This document shows, piece by piece, positions 54,199-64,000 of a stretch of DNA of 64,000 nucleotides (the first letter of the stretch is position 1; every line of letters starts with the position of its first letter). The DNA is taken from contig NZ_SLXO01000001.1 in assembly GCF_004341375.1 (NCBI RefSeq), positions 434,001-498,000 of the forward strand, in the 5' to 3' direction. The translations under genes and the position numbers were made by a program. The notes below the pieces were generated by a model. That model did not search any database and was not told where the DNA came from. It was given only the letters and a program-made list of their open reading frames with translations. This DNA is from Rhodothalassium salexigens DSM 2132. Its GTDB lineage: Bacteria; Pseudomonadota; Alphaproteobacteria; Sphingomonadales; Rhodothalassiaceae.

Positions 54199-56637
54199 CT
54201 ACACGAGACAGCACTTCTTGTATTTTTTCCCGCTACCGCATGGACAGGGTTCATTGCGGCCAATCTTGTGATCTTTCTTTGCTGCGGCCACTCGCTGCCG
54301 CCTTAGTTCAATTGCAGCTTGCTCCACCTCGGCCCTCTCGTCCGCAGAGAGCCCATCGAGATTCACATGCGACCAATGGATATCTTCAACCTTCCCCCTC
54401 GCATCGAATTCAAGCTCAAGCATCAGTCGCCGTTCTTCATGCGCAGCCGCAACCACGGCCATCGTATGTCTCAAGGCGAAGACTGAGTCTCGCTGAACCG
54501 GTGGAGACCAGGTCCAAAGCGTAAATGCGTGGTCTCCATATGTCGAAAACGGCTTCGGACGCCCGAGTTTCGAATTCCCTTTGATCTGCTCATCAATGAG
54601 CTTGGCGATCGTCTCGCGATGATCACCTGCCGCATCGAGAAGAAAGCTTGCGACGGCAGATCGCCCAGGCTTTTGCGACTTGTTCAAGAAGTCAATAATC
54701 TCGGCGATCCGAACCGGCTTCTCCTGGCGGGGCGCTCCCGCAGGCTCGCCGCGAATTACCGCTGAGTAGTAGTCGTCGATCGGCGTGCGGTAGCCGTCAA
54801 ACTGCAGCTTCGCCGTGTCGCCCCCGACCAACTCAGCGGCATACATGGCGTAATTGTTCTCCTTCAGATACAAGCCAAGGTGATCCATTTCGTCGTTCAG
54901 ATCGACAAGCTCTGACTGCGCTGCGGTCATTCGTTGTTCGACAAAATGCAGGAATGTCAGCGGATCGCCGATGAGGTCCGCATACACTCGCAAGTCATCG
55001 ACCGACAGCAGCCAGACGGGGCGCTTGCCGATGTCCACTCCAATTTTCTTGAGGTGCTGCGCCCGAGCGGCCAGCTCCGTGAAGGGATCGAGCGTAACTG
55101 CACAGATGGTGACGTGCCTGAAGGTGGACCGCCGTAACCTGCCGATCTCGTTATGATCGCTATCAGCGATGACGACTTCGGATGCGCTCTCAAAATAGTC
55201 GACGAAGCGGTTGCCCTGTGAGGCGGGGCTGCGGGCCAGGTTTTCAAGCGACGCAATATGTGCAGGTAAGTCGGTTGCCGGCGACGTGTAGGTGAAGGCG
55301 CCAGCCTTCACTTCAACAACGATCAGGTGGTCGTCGTAAATAACGAGCCCGTCGGCCTCGTGCCATTGGGCCGGCCCGTCACCGGATTTCCAACGGTAGT
55401 ATACGGGCCGAACTATCTGTGCCCCAGGTAAGAGACGGGACAAGTATCTGAAAGGCAGCTCTTCGGAGACAGTCTTTTGCCGCTCATTCCAGTTTGTCCG
55501 GTAGTCGGGTTCTAGGCGAAACACGATGCGTTGTATGACGCGATAAAAGCCGTCGAACAGCGTAAACATGTCGAAGCACAGCGTGCGGCCCTGCAAACGG
55601 ATAAAGGGCCGTTTCATGGTTGGCCACAACCGCAACGGCCAGCCCCGGAACGGGCCAGGCGCGAAGAAATCTTCTTCTTCACCCGGAGCCCAGGTCAGCT
55701 CGTCGAGCAGCGCCTTGGGGATATCCGTGTTCTTCCCGACATCGTACAGGTCGAGGCCAAAAAGCTCTCCGCCGATGCGCTCACGCCTCGCTTCAAGCGA
55801 GGGATCCTTGAACACCTCATCGCGAAGCGATTCTATGTCGGTGGAACCAGTATTCTTGGCGAGTTCGTCCAGCCGGTTCAGCGTGTCTGCTCGAAAGCTC
55901 TCAAACTCGACCGTCAAGTCCATAAGACCGCGCGAAAGCTTGGCGAGTATCTTGTCCAGCTCGTCGATCAGCGCTCTTGCATCGATCCCAAAAAGGCGAA
56001 CCAACACGTCGGAGTGAGGTAGTAGAATATCTTCGAGCGCCTGCCTCTCGTGGCATTGATAACGTTCGCCTCGGACATTCATCCACATGACCTCGGCCCG
56101 AAGACGGAACTCTTCGAGCTCCATGTCGAGGTCCTTGTTGTCTTTCTTTTTGGAGGCTGTCAGCGCTATCTGATATCCGAGAGTAAGGCGCGCAAACAGG
56201 GTTTCGACGCGCTCGGACAGGAGCGCCCATTCTTCTTCACTGACCTCGCTCGCTACGTTTTCTACGGGTTTGACTGATGCTATGACGCTTTGGACATAGT
56301 CGATCATTCGCATGGCAGCGATCGACTCTGGGGCGTCTTGGCCATCGCCGGTGATGTTTTTTGCCGCGAACTCCCACCAAGCACGATGAAGCAGGCGCTC
56401 GCCTGGAAGCCTTGCGACCTGCTCGGCAATTTGCGCCACGAGTTCATCGATCTCAGAAGTGATCGTCGGGAGCGGAGCGGCGGCCCTCGCGTTTGCTTCC
56501 TCCCAGTCCGCGGCGCTAGCTCGCGAACGACTTACGATAAGGCGCCCAAAACGCGCGAATTCAAATGGACCCGCAGCGAAATGATCGTCTGGCGTCGCGG
56601 TTCGAAGTTTCTGCTTTCGCCTGCGTTTTTTCGCCAT
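54199..56637 (-). CDS. Island-borne PD-(D/E)xK-like nuclease-motif protein with SEC-C tail
   Basis: An 812-residue protein not tied to a named family. The basic N-terminus MAKKRRRKQKLRTATPDDHF leads to a helical region (about residues 55-270). Residues about 400-480 contain QWHEADGLVIYDDHLIVVEV then KAG, giving D429 and E442-x-K444 with a preceding strand: the PD-(D/E)xK/NERD nuclease pattern. Later regions (about 500-780) show no motif I recognise. The last 22 residues, IGRNEPCPCGSGKKYKKCC, form a SEC-C zinc motif as in the SecA tail. ATG 56637 has GCGAGG five bases upstream; a 15-residue upstream extension is less likely. Base composition and codon choice differ visibly from all neighbours. 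Single cargo gene of the guaA-linked insert; a defence role is a hypothesis. Confidence 0.75.
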   Translation of the reverse strand: MAKKRRRKQKLRTATPDDHFAAGPFEFARFGRLIVSRSRASAADWEEANARAAAPLPTITSEIDELVAQIAEQVARLPGERLLHRAWWEFAAKNITGDGQDAPESIAAMRMIDYVQSVIASVKPVENVASEVSEEEWALLSERVETLFARLTLGYQIALTASKKKDNKDLDMELEEFRLRAEVMWMNVRGERYQCHERQALEDILLPHSDVLVRLFGIDARALIDELDKILAKLSRGLMDLTVEFESFRADTLNRLDELAKNTGSTDIESLRDEVFKDPSLEARRERIGGELFGLDLYDVGKNTDIPKALLDELTWAPGEEEDFFAPGPFRGWPLRLWPTMKRPFIRLQGRTLCFDMFTLFDGFYRVIQRIVFRLEPDYRTNWNERQKTVSEELPFRYLSRLLPGAQIVRPVYYRWKSGDGPAQWHEADGLVIYDDHLIVVEVKAGAFTYTSPATDLPAHIASLENLARSPASQGNRFVDYFESASEVVIADSDHNEIGRLRRSTFRHVTICAVTLDPFTELAARAQHLKKIGVDIGKRPVWLLSVDDLRVYADLIGDPLTFLHFVEQRMTAAQSELVDLNDEMDHLGLYLKENNYAMYAAELVGGDTAKLQFDGYRTPIDDYYSAVIRGEPAGAPRQEKPVRIAEIIDFLNKSQKPGRSAVASFLLDAAGDHRETIAKLIDEQIKGNSKLGRPKPFSTYGDHAFTLWTWSPPVQRDSVFALRHTMAVVAAAHEERRLMLELEFDARGKVEDIHWSHVNLDGLSADERAEVEQAAIELRRQRVAAAKKDHKIGRNEPCPCGSGKKYKKCCLV

Positions 56638-56936
56638 GACGCCTCGCGAACAGCCGAAGGGCTTTAGCAAAAGTACCGTCACACCCAGAGCAGCAAATTG
56701 CTGATGGTCCTTTCAGGAGCCGGCCTCACTAAAACACCGTCAGAAAGTCCGTCAAAATTCTTCTATAGGCACGAGCGGGGCAGCGGCAAGTCGAGATGAG
56801 AGTCTGAAAAATCATAAGCTTGGCGCAAAGCGAACGCGGATCGACAGTTCAAGTCAGATGATTCACTGAAACAGGCATAAGGCGCTGCCTGTTCTACGAT
56901 ATTCCCCGCCACAGCCCGCCAGAGCATCCTTTTTCC
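56638..56936. other. Insert segment between the SEC-C gene and guaA
   Basis: 299 AT-richer bases that belong to the insert. They hold the second TGACGG pair (56737-56757) and the probable promoter of the SEC-C gene. No integrase or excisionase frame is visible, although this is where guaA-specific islands usually carry one. Confidence 0.55.
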
Positions 56937-56951
56937 CTACTCCCACTCGAT
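56937..56951 (-). repeat. guaA-proximal attachment site of the insert
   Basis: The last four sense codons and stop of guaA (Ile-Glu-Trp-Glu-TAG). This is the counterpart of the copy at 53943-53957; the two differ at four of 15 bases, including the stop (TAG here, TGA there), but both keep the protein terminus. Confidence 0.65.
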
Positions 56952-58502
56952 GGTACCGGGGGGTTTGGAGGTGACGTCGTAGACGACGCGGTTGATGCCG
57001 CGCACCTCGTTGATGATCCGGGTCGCCACTTGCGACAGGAAGGCGTGGTCGAAGGGATAGCTGTCGGCGGTCATGCCGTCGACCGCGGTCACCGCACGCA
57101 GCGCGCAGACATGGTCGTAGGTGCGGCTGTCGCCCATCACGCCCACCGTCTTGACCGGCAAAAGCACCGCAAACGCCTGCCAGATGGCGTCGTAAAGCCC
57201 CGCCTTCTCGATCTCTTCCAGATAGATCGCATCCGCCTTGCGCAGGATGTCGGCCTTGTCCGCCGACACCGGGCCCGGAATGCGGATCGCCAGACCCGGC
57301 CCGGGGAACGGGTGGCGGCCGATCATCCGCTCGGGCAGACCCAACTCGCGGCCGAGCGCGCGCACCTCGTCCTTGAACAATTCGCGCAACGGCTCGACCA
57401 GTTCCAGGTTCAGCCGCTCGGGCAGACCGCCCACATTGTGGTGCGACTTGATGGTCACCGACGGGCCGCCGGCGAACGACACGCTCTCGATCACATCCGG
57501 GTAGAGCGTGCCCTGGGCCAGCAGGCCGGCATTCTCCACCTTCTGGGCCTCTTCCTGAAACACGTCGATGAACAGGCCGCCGATGATCTTGCGCTTGCGC
57601 TCGGGGTCGTCGACGCCGTTGAGCGCGCTCAAGAACAGGTCGCTGGCGTCGCGCGCGATCAGCGGGATATTGTAATGGTCGCGGAACAGGCGCTCCACCT
57701 GCTCGGCCTCGCCGGCGCGCAACAGGCCGTGGTCGACGAACACACAGGTGAGCTGGTCGCCGATCGCCTCGTGCAGCAGCACCGCCGCCACCGAGCTGTC
57801 GACGCCGCCCGACAGGCCGCAGATCACCCGCCGGTCGCCCACCTGGGCGCGGATCTCGGCGATCTTGGTGTCGCGGAACGCCGCCATGGTCCAATCGCCC
57901 GCACAGCCGCAGACGCCAAGCGCGAAATTGCGCAGCAACTGGCCGCCATGGGGCGTGTGGGTCACCTCGGGGTGAAACTGGACGCCGTAGAAGCGCCGCG
58001 CGTCGTCGGCGATGAAGGCGAACGGCGCACCGTCCGACTGGGCGACCACCCGGAAGCCCTCCGGCAGCCGGTCCACATGGTCGCCATGGCTCATCCACAC
58101 CTGTTCGCGGCTGCCGGGCTCCCAAACACCCTCGAACAAGGCGCAGGGCTCCTTCAGGTCGAGAAAGGCGCGGCCGAATTCCTGATGGTCAGACGCGGTA
58201 ACCGAGCCGCCCAACTGCGCGACCATGGTCTGCTGGCCATAACAGATGCCGAGCACCGGCACGCCCATGGCGAACAAGGCGTCGGGAGCGCGCGGCGTCT
58301 CCGCCTCGGTCACCGAGGCCGGGCCGCCCGACAGGATCACGCCCCGGGGCGCGAACGCCGCCATGCTGCGGTCGTCGACCTTGTTGAACGGTTGGATTTC
58401 GCAGTAGACGCCGGCTTCGCGCACCCGGCGCGCGATGAGCTGGGTTACCTGGCTGCCGAAATCGACGATGAGGATGCGGTCTTGAGTATCGGTCACGGTC
58501 AT
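56937..58502 (-). CDS. guaA: GMP synthase (glutamine-hydrolysing)
   Basis: XMP plus glutamine plus ATP to GMP; 521 residues. The N-terminal class I glutaminase has nucleophile C87 in [11 protein letters not shown] and the partner [11 protein letters not shown]. The ATP-pyrophosphatase loop is [18 protein letters not shown], and the C-terminal dimerisation domain ends [11 protein letters not shown] 58502 starts the family N-terminus [16 protein letters not shown]; the longer upstream frame is antiphase of the TPR gene. The 3' end serves as the inner attachment half of the insert, but the coding sequence is intact. Confidence 0.97.
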   Translation of the reverse strand: MTVTDTQDRILIVDFGSQVTQLIARRVREAGVYCEIQPFNKVDDRSMAAFAPRGVILSGGPASVTEAETPRAPDALFAMGVPVLGICYGQQTMVAQLGGSVTASDHQEFGRAFLDLKEPCALFEGVWEPGSREQVWMSHGDHVDRLPEGFRVVAQSDGAPFAFIADDARRFYGVQFHPEVTHTPHGGQLLRNFALGVCGCAGDWTMAAFRDTKIAEIRAQVGDRRVICGLSGGVDSSVAAVLLHEAIGDQLTCVFVDHGLLRAGEAEQVERLFRDHYNIPLIARDASDLFLSALNGVDDPERKRKIIGGLFIDVFQEEAQKVENAGLLAQGTLYPDVIESVSFAGGPSVTIKSHHNVGGLPERLNLELVEPLRELFKDEVRALGRELGLPERMIGRHPFPGPGLAIRIPGPVSADKADILRKADAIYLEEIEKAGLYDAIWQAFAVLLPVKTVGVMGDSRTYDHVCALRAVTAVDGMTADSYPFDHAFLSQVATRIINEVRGINRVVYDVTSKPPGTIEWE

Positions 58503-58618
58503 GATGACCGGCCTTGTAGCGAGCACCGGGGGCGCCGTCCAGCGCGCATTTGCCCGCCGCTGCCAAGCCCCGTGGGACCGCGCGGCCGGCGCCCGCTGGC
58601 GCCCCTTAGCGTCACCGA

Positions 58619-59092
58619 TCAGCCGCCCCCGGCGGTGGCGGCACGCGCGGCGTCGAGCGCCCGACGCATCGGCGCCAGCCGCCCGCAGGCGTCGTCGATC
58701 CGGGCGCACAGCGTGTCGAGCCGATCGAGCGTGGCGTCCGCGCCGTCCAGGTCGCGCAGGGTCATCTGCGCCTCCATCTTGGCGGCCAGCACCGTCACAT
58801 TGACCGGGTTGAGCGCCAGCGCGCGGTCGAACAGGCGCAGCGCCGCCTCGCCCTGCCCCGCCGTCGCGTTGAGCCGGCCCAGGCCGACCAGTGCCGCGAC
58901 GCTGCGCGGGTCGGCGACCAGCGCCTGCTGATAACGCAAGCGCGCATCCTCGGTGCGCCCGGCGACCGACGCGGCCTCGGCCGCCTCGACCAGGCGGGCG
59001 CTGGCGGCGCGGAACCGGTCGGCGGTGGTCGCGGCCTGGGCGGCCGGCGGCCACACCAGCGTCATCGCCAGCAGCAGCCCGGCCACAGCCAT
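58619..59092 (-). CDS. Secreted TPR-repeat protein
   Basis: A 157-residue product with a signal peptide ([19 protein letters not shown]) and two to three TPR units: [45 protein letters not shown] and the following helix pair. It lies between rsmB and guaA in the same direction. The start at 59092 puts the signal at the N-terminus and has GGGGGTG upstream; a longer form from 59224 adds a 44-residue Arg/Pro-rich extension. Likely a periplasmic scaffold protein; function unknown. Confidence 0.68.
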   Translation of the reverse strand: MAVAGLLLAMTLVWPPAAQAATTADRFRAASARLVEAAEAASVAGRTEDARLRYQQALVADPRSVAALVGLGRLNATAGQGEAALRLFDRALALNPVNVTVLAAKMEAQMTLRDLDGADATLDRLDTLCARIDDACGRLAPMRRALDAARAATAGGG

Positions 59093-59280
59093 AGCGGACA
59101 CCCCCGCGGACCCTGCCGGGGACGCCGTTGCAGATGCCCCCGAAGCCCCCCTCGGGGGCCGCCCCAAGGACACCATCGGGCGCGGAAACGCGCGGGTCAG
59201 CGACGAAAACGGCCAAGCGGTCATGATCGCGAAGACATGGGACAGCCGGCGCGCCGCGTCAAGCAGCCGCCGGCCGGCGG

Positions 59281-60561
59281 TCAGGCGTCGGCCGGGCAAC
59301 GGACCAGGAGCGCCGCGAAGAAGCCGTCGCCGCCATCGGCGTCGGGCGTCCAGGCGTGCGGCCCGCCCGCCGGGTCGGCCAGGGCGAAGTCCGGCCGGCG
59401 GTCCAGGAAGGCGGCGATCTGGGCGTCGTTCTCGCCCGCCAGGATCGAACAGGTGGCGTAGACCAGCCGGCCGCCGGGCTTGACCAGCGCCGCCGCCTCG
59501 TCGAGCAGGCGCGCCTGACGCTGGCGCAACTCGTCGAGCCACTCGGCGTCGAGACGCAGGCGCAATTCGGGGCTGCGCCGCCAGGTGCCGGTGCCGCTGC
59601 ACGGCACGTCGGCCAGCACCAGGTCGGCGGTTTCGGCGTGGGCGCCGAGCCAGCGCAGGCGCGGCTTACCGGTCGCCGGCAGCGCCACGGTCTCGGCCAC
59701 GGTGACGCCGGCGATTGCGGCGCGCCGGGCCAGGGTCTTGAGCCGCTGCGGCGCGATGTCGACCGCCCACAGCCGGCCCTCATTGGCCATGGCGGCGGCC
59801 AGCGCCAGGGTTTTACCGCCAGCGCCCGCGCACAGATCGATGACCGTCTCGCCGGGTGCGGCGGCGGCCAGGGCGCAAGCGCGCTGGGCGTTGGCGTCCT
59901 GCACCTCGACGGCGCCGTCGCGCATCAGCGGCGACTGGTGCAGCGATACCGGCGGGTCGACGCGCAGCGCCGTGGCGGTGCCCGCGACCGGCACGGCGGT
60001 CACGCCCTGCTCGGCCAGGGCGGCACGCACCGCCTCGGGCTCGGCCTTGAGCGTGTTGACCCGCAGGTCGAGCGGCGCGCGCCCGACCAGGGCGGCGAGC
60101 ACCGGCGCGGCGGCGTCCAGGTCCAGATGGTCGGCGAGCCAGGCCGGGCATTCGAGCCGCGCGGTGGCGCTCAACCGGTCGGCCGGCAGCGCCCGGGCGG
60201 CGGCCAGCGCGGCAGCCTCGGCCGCGTCGGGCGCATGGGTGGCGTGCGGACCGGCGAACAGCGCGGCGTTGCCGCTGCCCTCCGCGTCCGCCGTCTCCGC
60301 GTCATCGAGCGCGCACAGCGCCAGGGTCCGCCCGGTCGCCGCGAGCCCCACGGCGGCCAGCCGCTCGGACAGCGACACCGCGTGGCGCAGGGTGTCGAAC
60401 ACCTGGTCCTGGATGGCGCGCCGGTCCTTGGACCCGGCATAGCGCCGGGCGCGGAAATAGTCGTTGACCAGCCGGTCGGCGGGCGGGCCATTGTCGCGCG
60501 CCGCGCTCAGGATCACATCCAACAGGTCAATGGCCGCAGCCAGGCGGGCGGCAGGGGTCAT
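59281..60561 (-). CDS. rsmB: RsmB-family 16S rRNA m5C methyltransferase
   Basis: Fmu/NOL1-NOP2-Sun RNA methyltransferase, 426 residues. An N-terminal NusB-like RNA-binding region (about residues 1-130) precedes the SAM domain: VIDLCAGAGGKTLALAAAM, the conserved LVLADVPCSGTGTWRRSPEL with the releasing Cys and VYATCSILAGENDAQI with the catalytic Cys. Length and N-domain favour RsmB (m5C967). ATG 60561 lies 10 bases after the guaB stop, so the two are cotranscribed. Confidence 0.9.
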   Translation of the reverse strand: MTPAARLAAAIDLLDVILSAARDNGPPADRLVNDYFRARRYAGSKDRRAIQDQVFDTLRHAVSLSERLAAVGLAATGRTLALCALDDAETADAEGSGNAALFAGPHATHAPDAAEAAALAAARALPADRLSATARLECPAWLADHLDLDAAAPVLAALVGRAPLDLRVNTLKAEPEAVRAALAEQGVTAVPVAGTATALRVDPPVSLHQSPLMRDGAVEVQDANAQRACALAAAAPGETVIDLCAGAGGKTLALAAAMANEGRLWAVDIAPQRLKTLARRAAIAGVTVAETVALPATGKPRLRWLGAHAETADLVLADVPCSGTGTWRRSPELRLRLDAEWLDELRQRQARLLDEAAALVKPGGRLVYATCSILAGENDAQIAAFLDRRPDFALADPAGGPHAWTPDADGGDGFFAALLVRCPADA

Positions 60562-60571
60562 CGCCGACGCC

Positions 60572-63021
<2,450 letters not shown>

Positions 63022-63099
63022 GGATCGTCGTCCTCCCTGCTGAGCCCCGCCCGGTCGTCTCGGACCGTCGCGTGCTCCAATCCTTCAAACACCCGCTGG

Positions 63100-64000
63100 T
63101 CAGAGCGTCGCGGCCACGCTCGGCGGCATGATCACCTCGGGGCCCTGCTCCATCAGGCCGCGCAGGATGCCCTCGCGGATACCGCGGTCGGCCACCCGCA
63201 GGCGCTCGGCCGGCCACAGGGACAGGATCGCCTCCAGGATCGCACAGCCGGCGACCACCAGATCGGCCCGGTCATCGCCGATGCACGGTTGGGCGCGCCG
63301 CTGGTCATAGCTCATGCGCGCCACCGACCAGGTCAGGTCGCGCACATCGCCCGAGTCGATCCACAGCCCATCCACCTTGGCACGGTCATAGGCCGGCAGT
63401 TGCAGATAGACACTGCCAAGCGTGGTCACCGTCCCCGAGGTGCCGAGCAACTGCACAGCCCCCCGGGCCACCACCTCGTCGAGCCCATGGTCGCGCCCGA
63501 AGGCCTGGAGGGCGCGCCGCATCTCGTCCACCATGGTGCGGAACAGCGCTTCGTCGGCATGGCGCACGTCATAGCGCTCGGCCAGATTGATCACGCCCCA
63601 CGGCATGGAGATCCACGCCATAATGCGATAGCCGCCCGAGGTGCGCCGCACATGGATCAATTCCGTCGACCCGCCGCCGATGTCGAACACCAGCGCATCG
63701 GAGAGATCGTCGACCAACAAAGACTGACAGCCGAGCACCGCCAGACGCGCCTCCTCGCCCGCCGAAATCACATCCAGCCGCAGGCCGGTCTCGTCATAGA
63801 CCCGGGCGATGAAGCGGTCGGCATTGTCGGCGATCCGGCATGCCTCGGTGGCGACGCTGCGCAGGCAGGTGACGCGACGCCGGTCGATCTTGTGTGCACA
63901 GACCTTGAGCGCGTCCACCGCGCGATCCATCGCCGCATCCGACAAGCGCCCGGTACGTGACAACCCCTCGCCCAAGCGGACGATGCGCGAAAAGGCATCG
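63100..64000 (-). CDS. Ppx/GppA family phosphatase, C-terminal part (cut by window edge)
   Basis: Exopolyphosphatase/pppGpp phosphohydrolase family; about 300 codons are visible and the frame continues beyond 64000. It reads FSRIVRLGEGLSRTGRLSDA at the edge, a conserved Ppx/GppA block, followed by LRSVATEACRIADNADRF and the actin-fold phosphate loop ALVFDIGGGSTELIHV. GTSGTVTTLG and the closing helix are present. Exopolyphosphatase and (p)ppGpp activities cannot be separated by sequence. Its position upstream of rlmE is common in alphaproteobacteria. Confidence 0.92.
   Translation of the reverse strand, partial: DAFSRIVRLGEGLSRTGRLSDAAMDRAVDALKVCAHKIDRRRVTCLRSVATEACRIADNADRFIARVYDETGLRLDVISAGEEARLAVLGCQSLLVDDLSDALVFDIGGGSTELIHVRRTSGGYRIMAWISMPWGVINLAERYDVRHADEALFRTMVDEMRRALQAFGRDHGLDEVVARGAVQLLGTSGTVTTLGSVYLQLPAYDRAKVDGLWIDSGDVRDLTWSVARMSYDQRRAQPCIGDDRADLVVAGCAILEAILSLWPAERLRVADRGIREGILRGLMEQGPEVIMPPSVAATL

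Noticed and set aside
53683-54306. A 207-codon plus-strand frame spanning the insert boundary
   Set aside because: It runs from high-GC core DNA into AT-rich insert and antisense into the SEC-C gene; composition changes within the frame and no start signal exists.
58503-59216. Extended N-terminus of guaA (frame open to 59216)
   Set aside because: The canonical GuaA N-terminus begins at 58502; the upstream part is the TPR gene in another frame.

Overview
The window is very GC-rich chromosomal DNA, judged by eye, from an alphaproteobacterium, probably Rhodospirillales-like. The evidence is the conserved run of housekeeping genes: a short-form ProS with lolCE/lolD, tatABC-serS-surE followed by an NlpD-like lipoprotein, yajC-secD-secF-Mth938, scpAB-M50-nagZ-SPOR-argS-dgt with erpA divergent, and rlmE-guaB-rsmB-guaA. 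Genes are tightly packed, many with ATGA or TGATG stop/start overlaps, and several start with TTG or GTG.

Layout. 1-901: 5' part of fhs. 1017-7280: a CzcCBA/CusCBA-type metal-efflux operon preceded by a small His-rich secreted protein. 7340-11625: proS, the Lol exporter and a GH46-like/peptidoglycan-binding protein. 11858-13539: mazG and a ZIP-family transporter. 13621-18141: a purine salvage group (PNP, LOG phosphoribohydrolase, CNT nucleoside transporter, AMP nucleosidase). 18250-20506: pseB-pseC behind a canonical sigma-54 promoter motif, the first two steps of pseudaminic acid synthesis (normally used for flagellin glycosylation). 20592-24086: a membrane-anchored alkaline phosphatase and two secreted coiled-coil proteins of unknown function. 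24265-33207: protein export and envelope genes (secDF-yajC, NlpD-like, surE, serS, tatABC). 33374-42171: an orphan ABC ATPase, scpBA, an M50 protease, nagZ, a SPOR protein, argS and dgt. 42322-47241: erpA, a secreted thiaminase I with a C-terminal Cys-rich lectin-like module, exonuclease III, a CmoB-like methyltransferase and a queuosine-precursor transporter. 47707-53482: an HAE-type RND tripartite pump. 53531-53607: tRNA-Pro(UGG). 53943-56951: a roughly 3-kb, lower-GC insert at the 3' end of guaA. 56937-64000: guaA, a TPR protein, rsmB, guaB, rlmE and the C-terminal part of ppx/gppA.

Two places look most novel. The first is the predicted secreted thiaminase I fused to a module resembling mannan-binding (MVL-type) lectins at 43049-44458. 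The second is the insert downstream of guaA. A short imperfect copy of the guaA terminus, still encoding IEWE-stop, lies 3 kb away, and both ends carry TGACGG repeat pairs. The only cargo is one large protein with a PD-(D/E)xK-like nuclease motif and a SEC-C zinc-binding tail. No integrase is visible, so this looks like a remnant or minimal genomic island.
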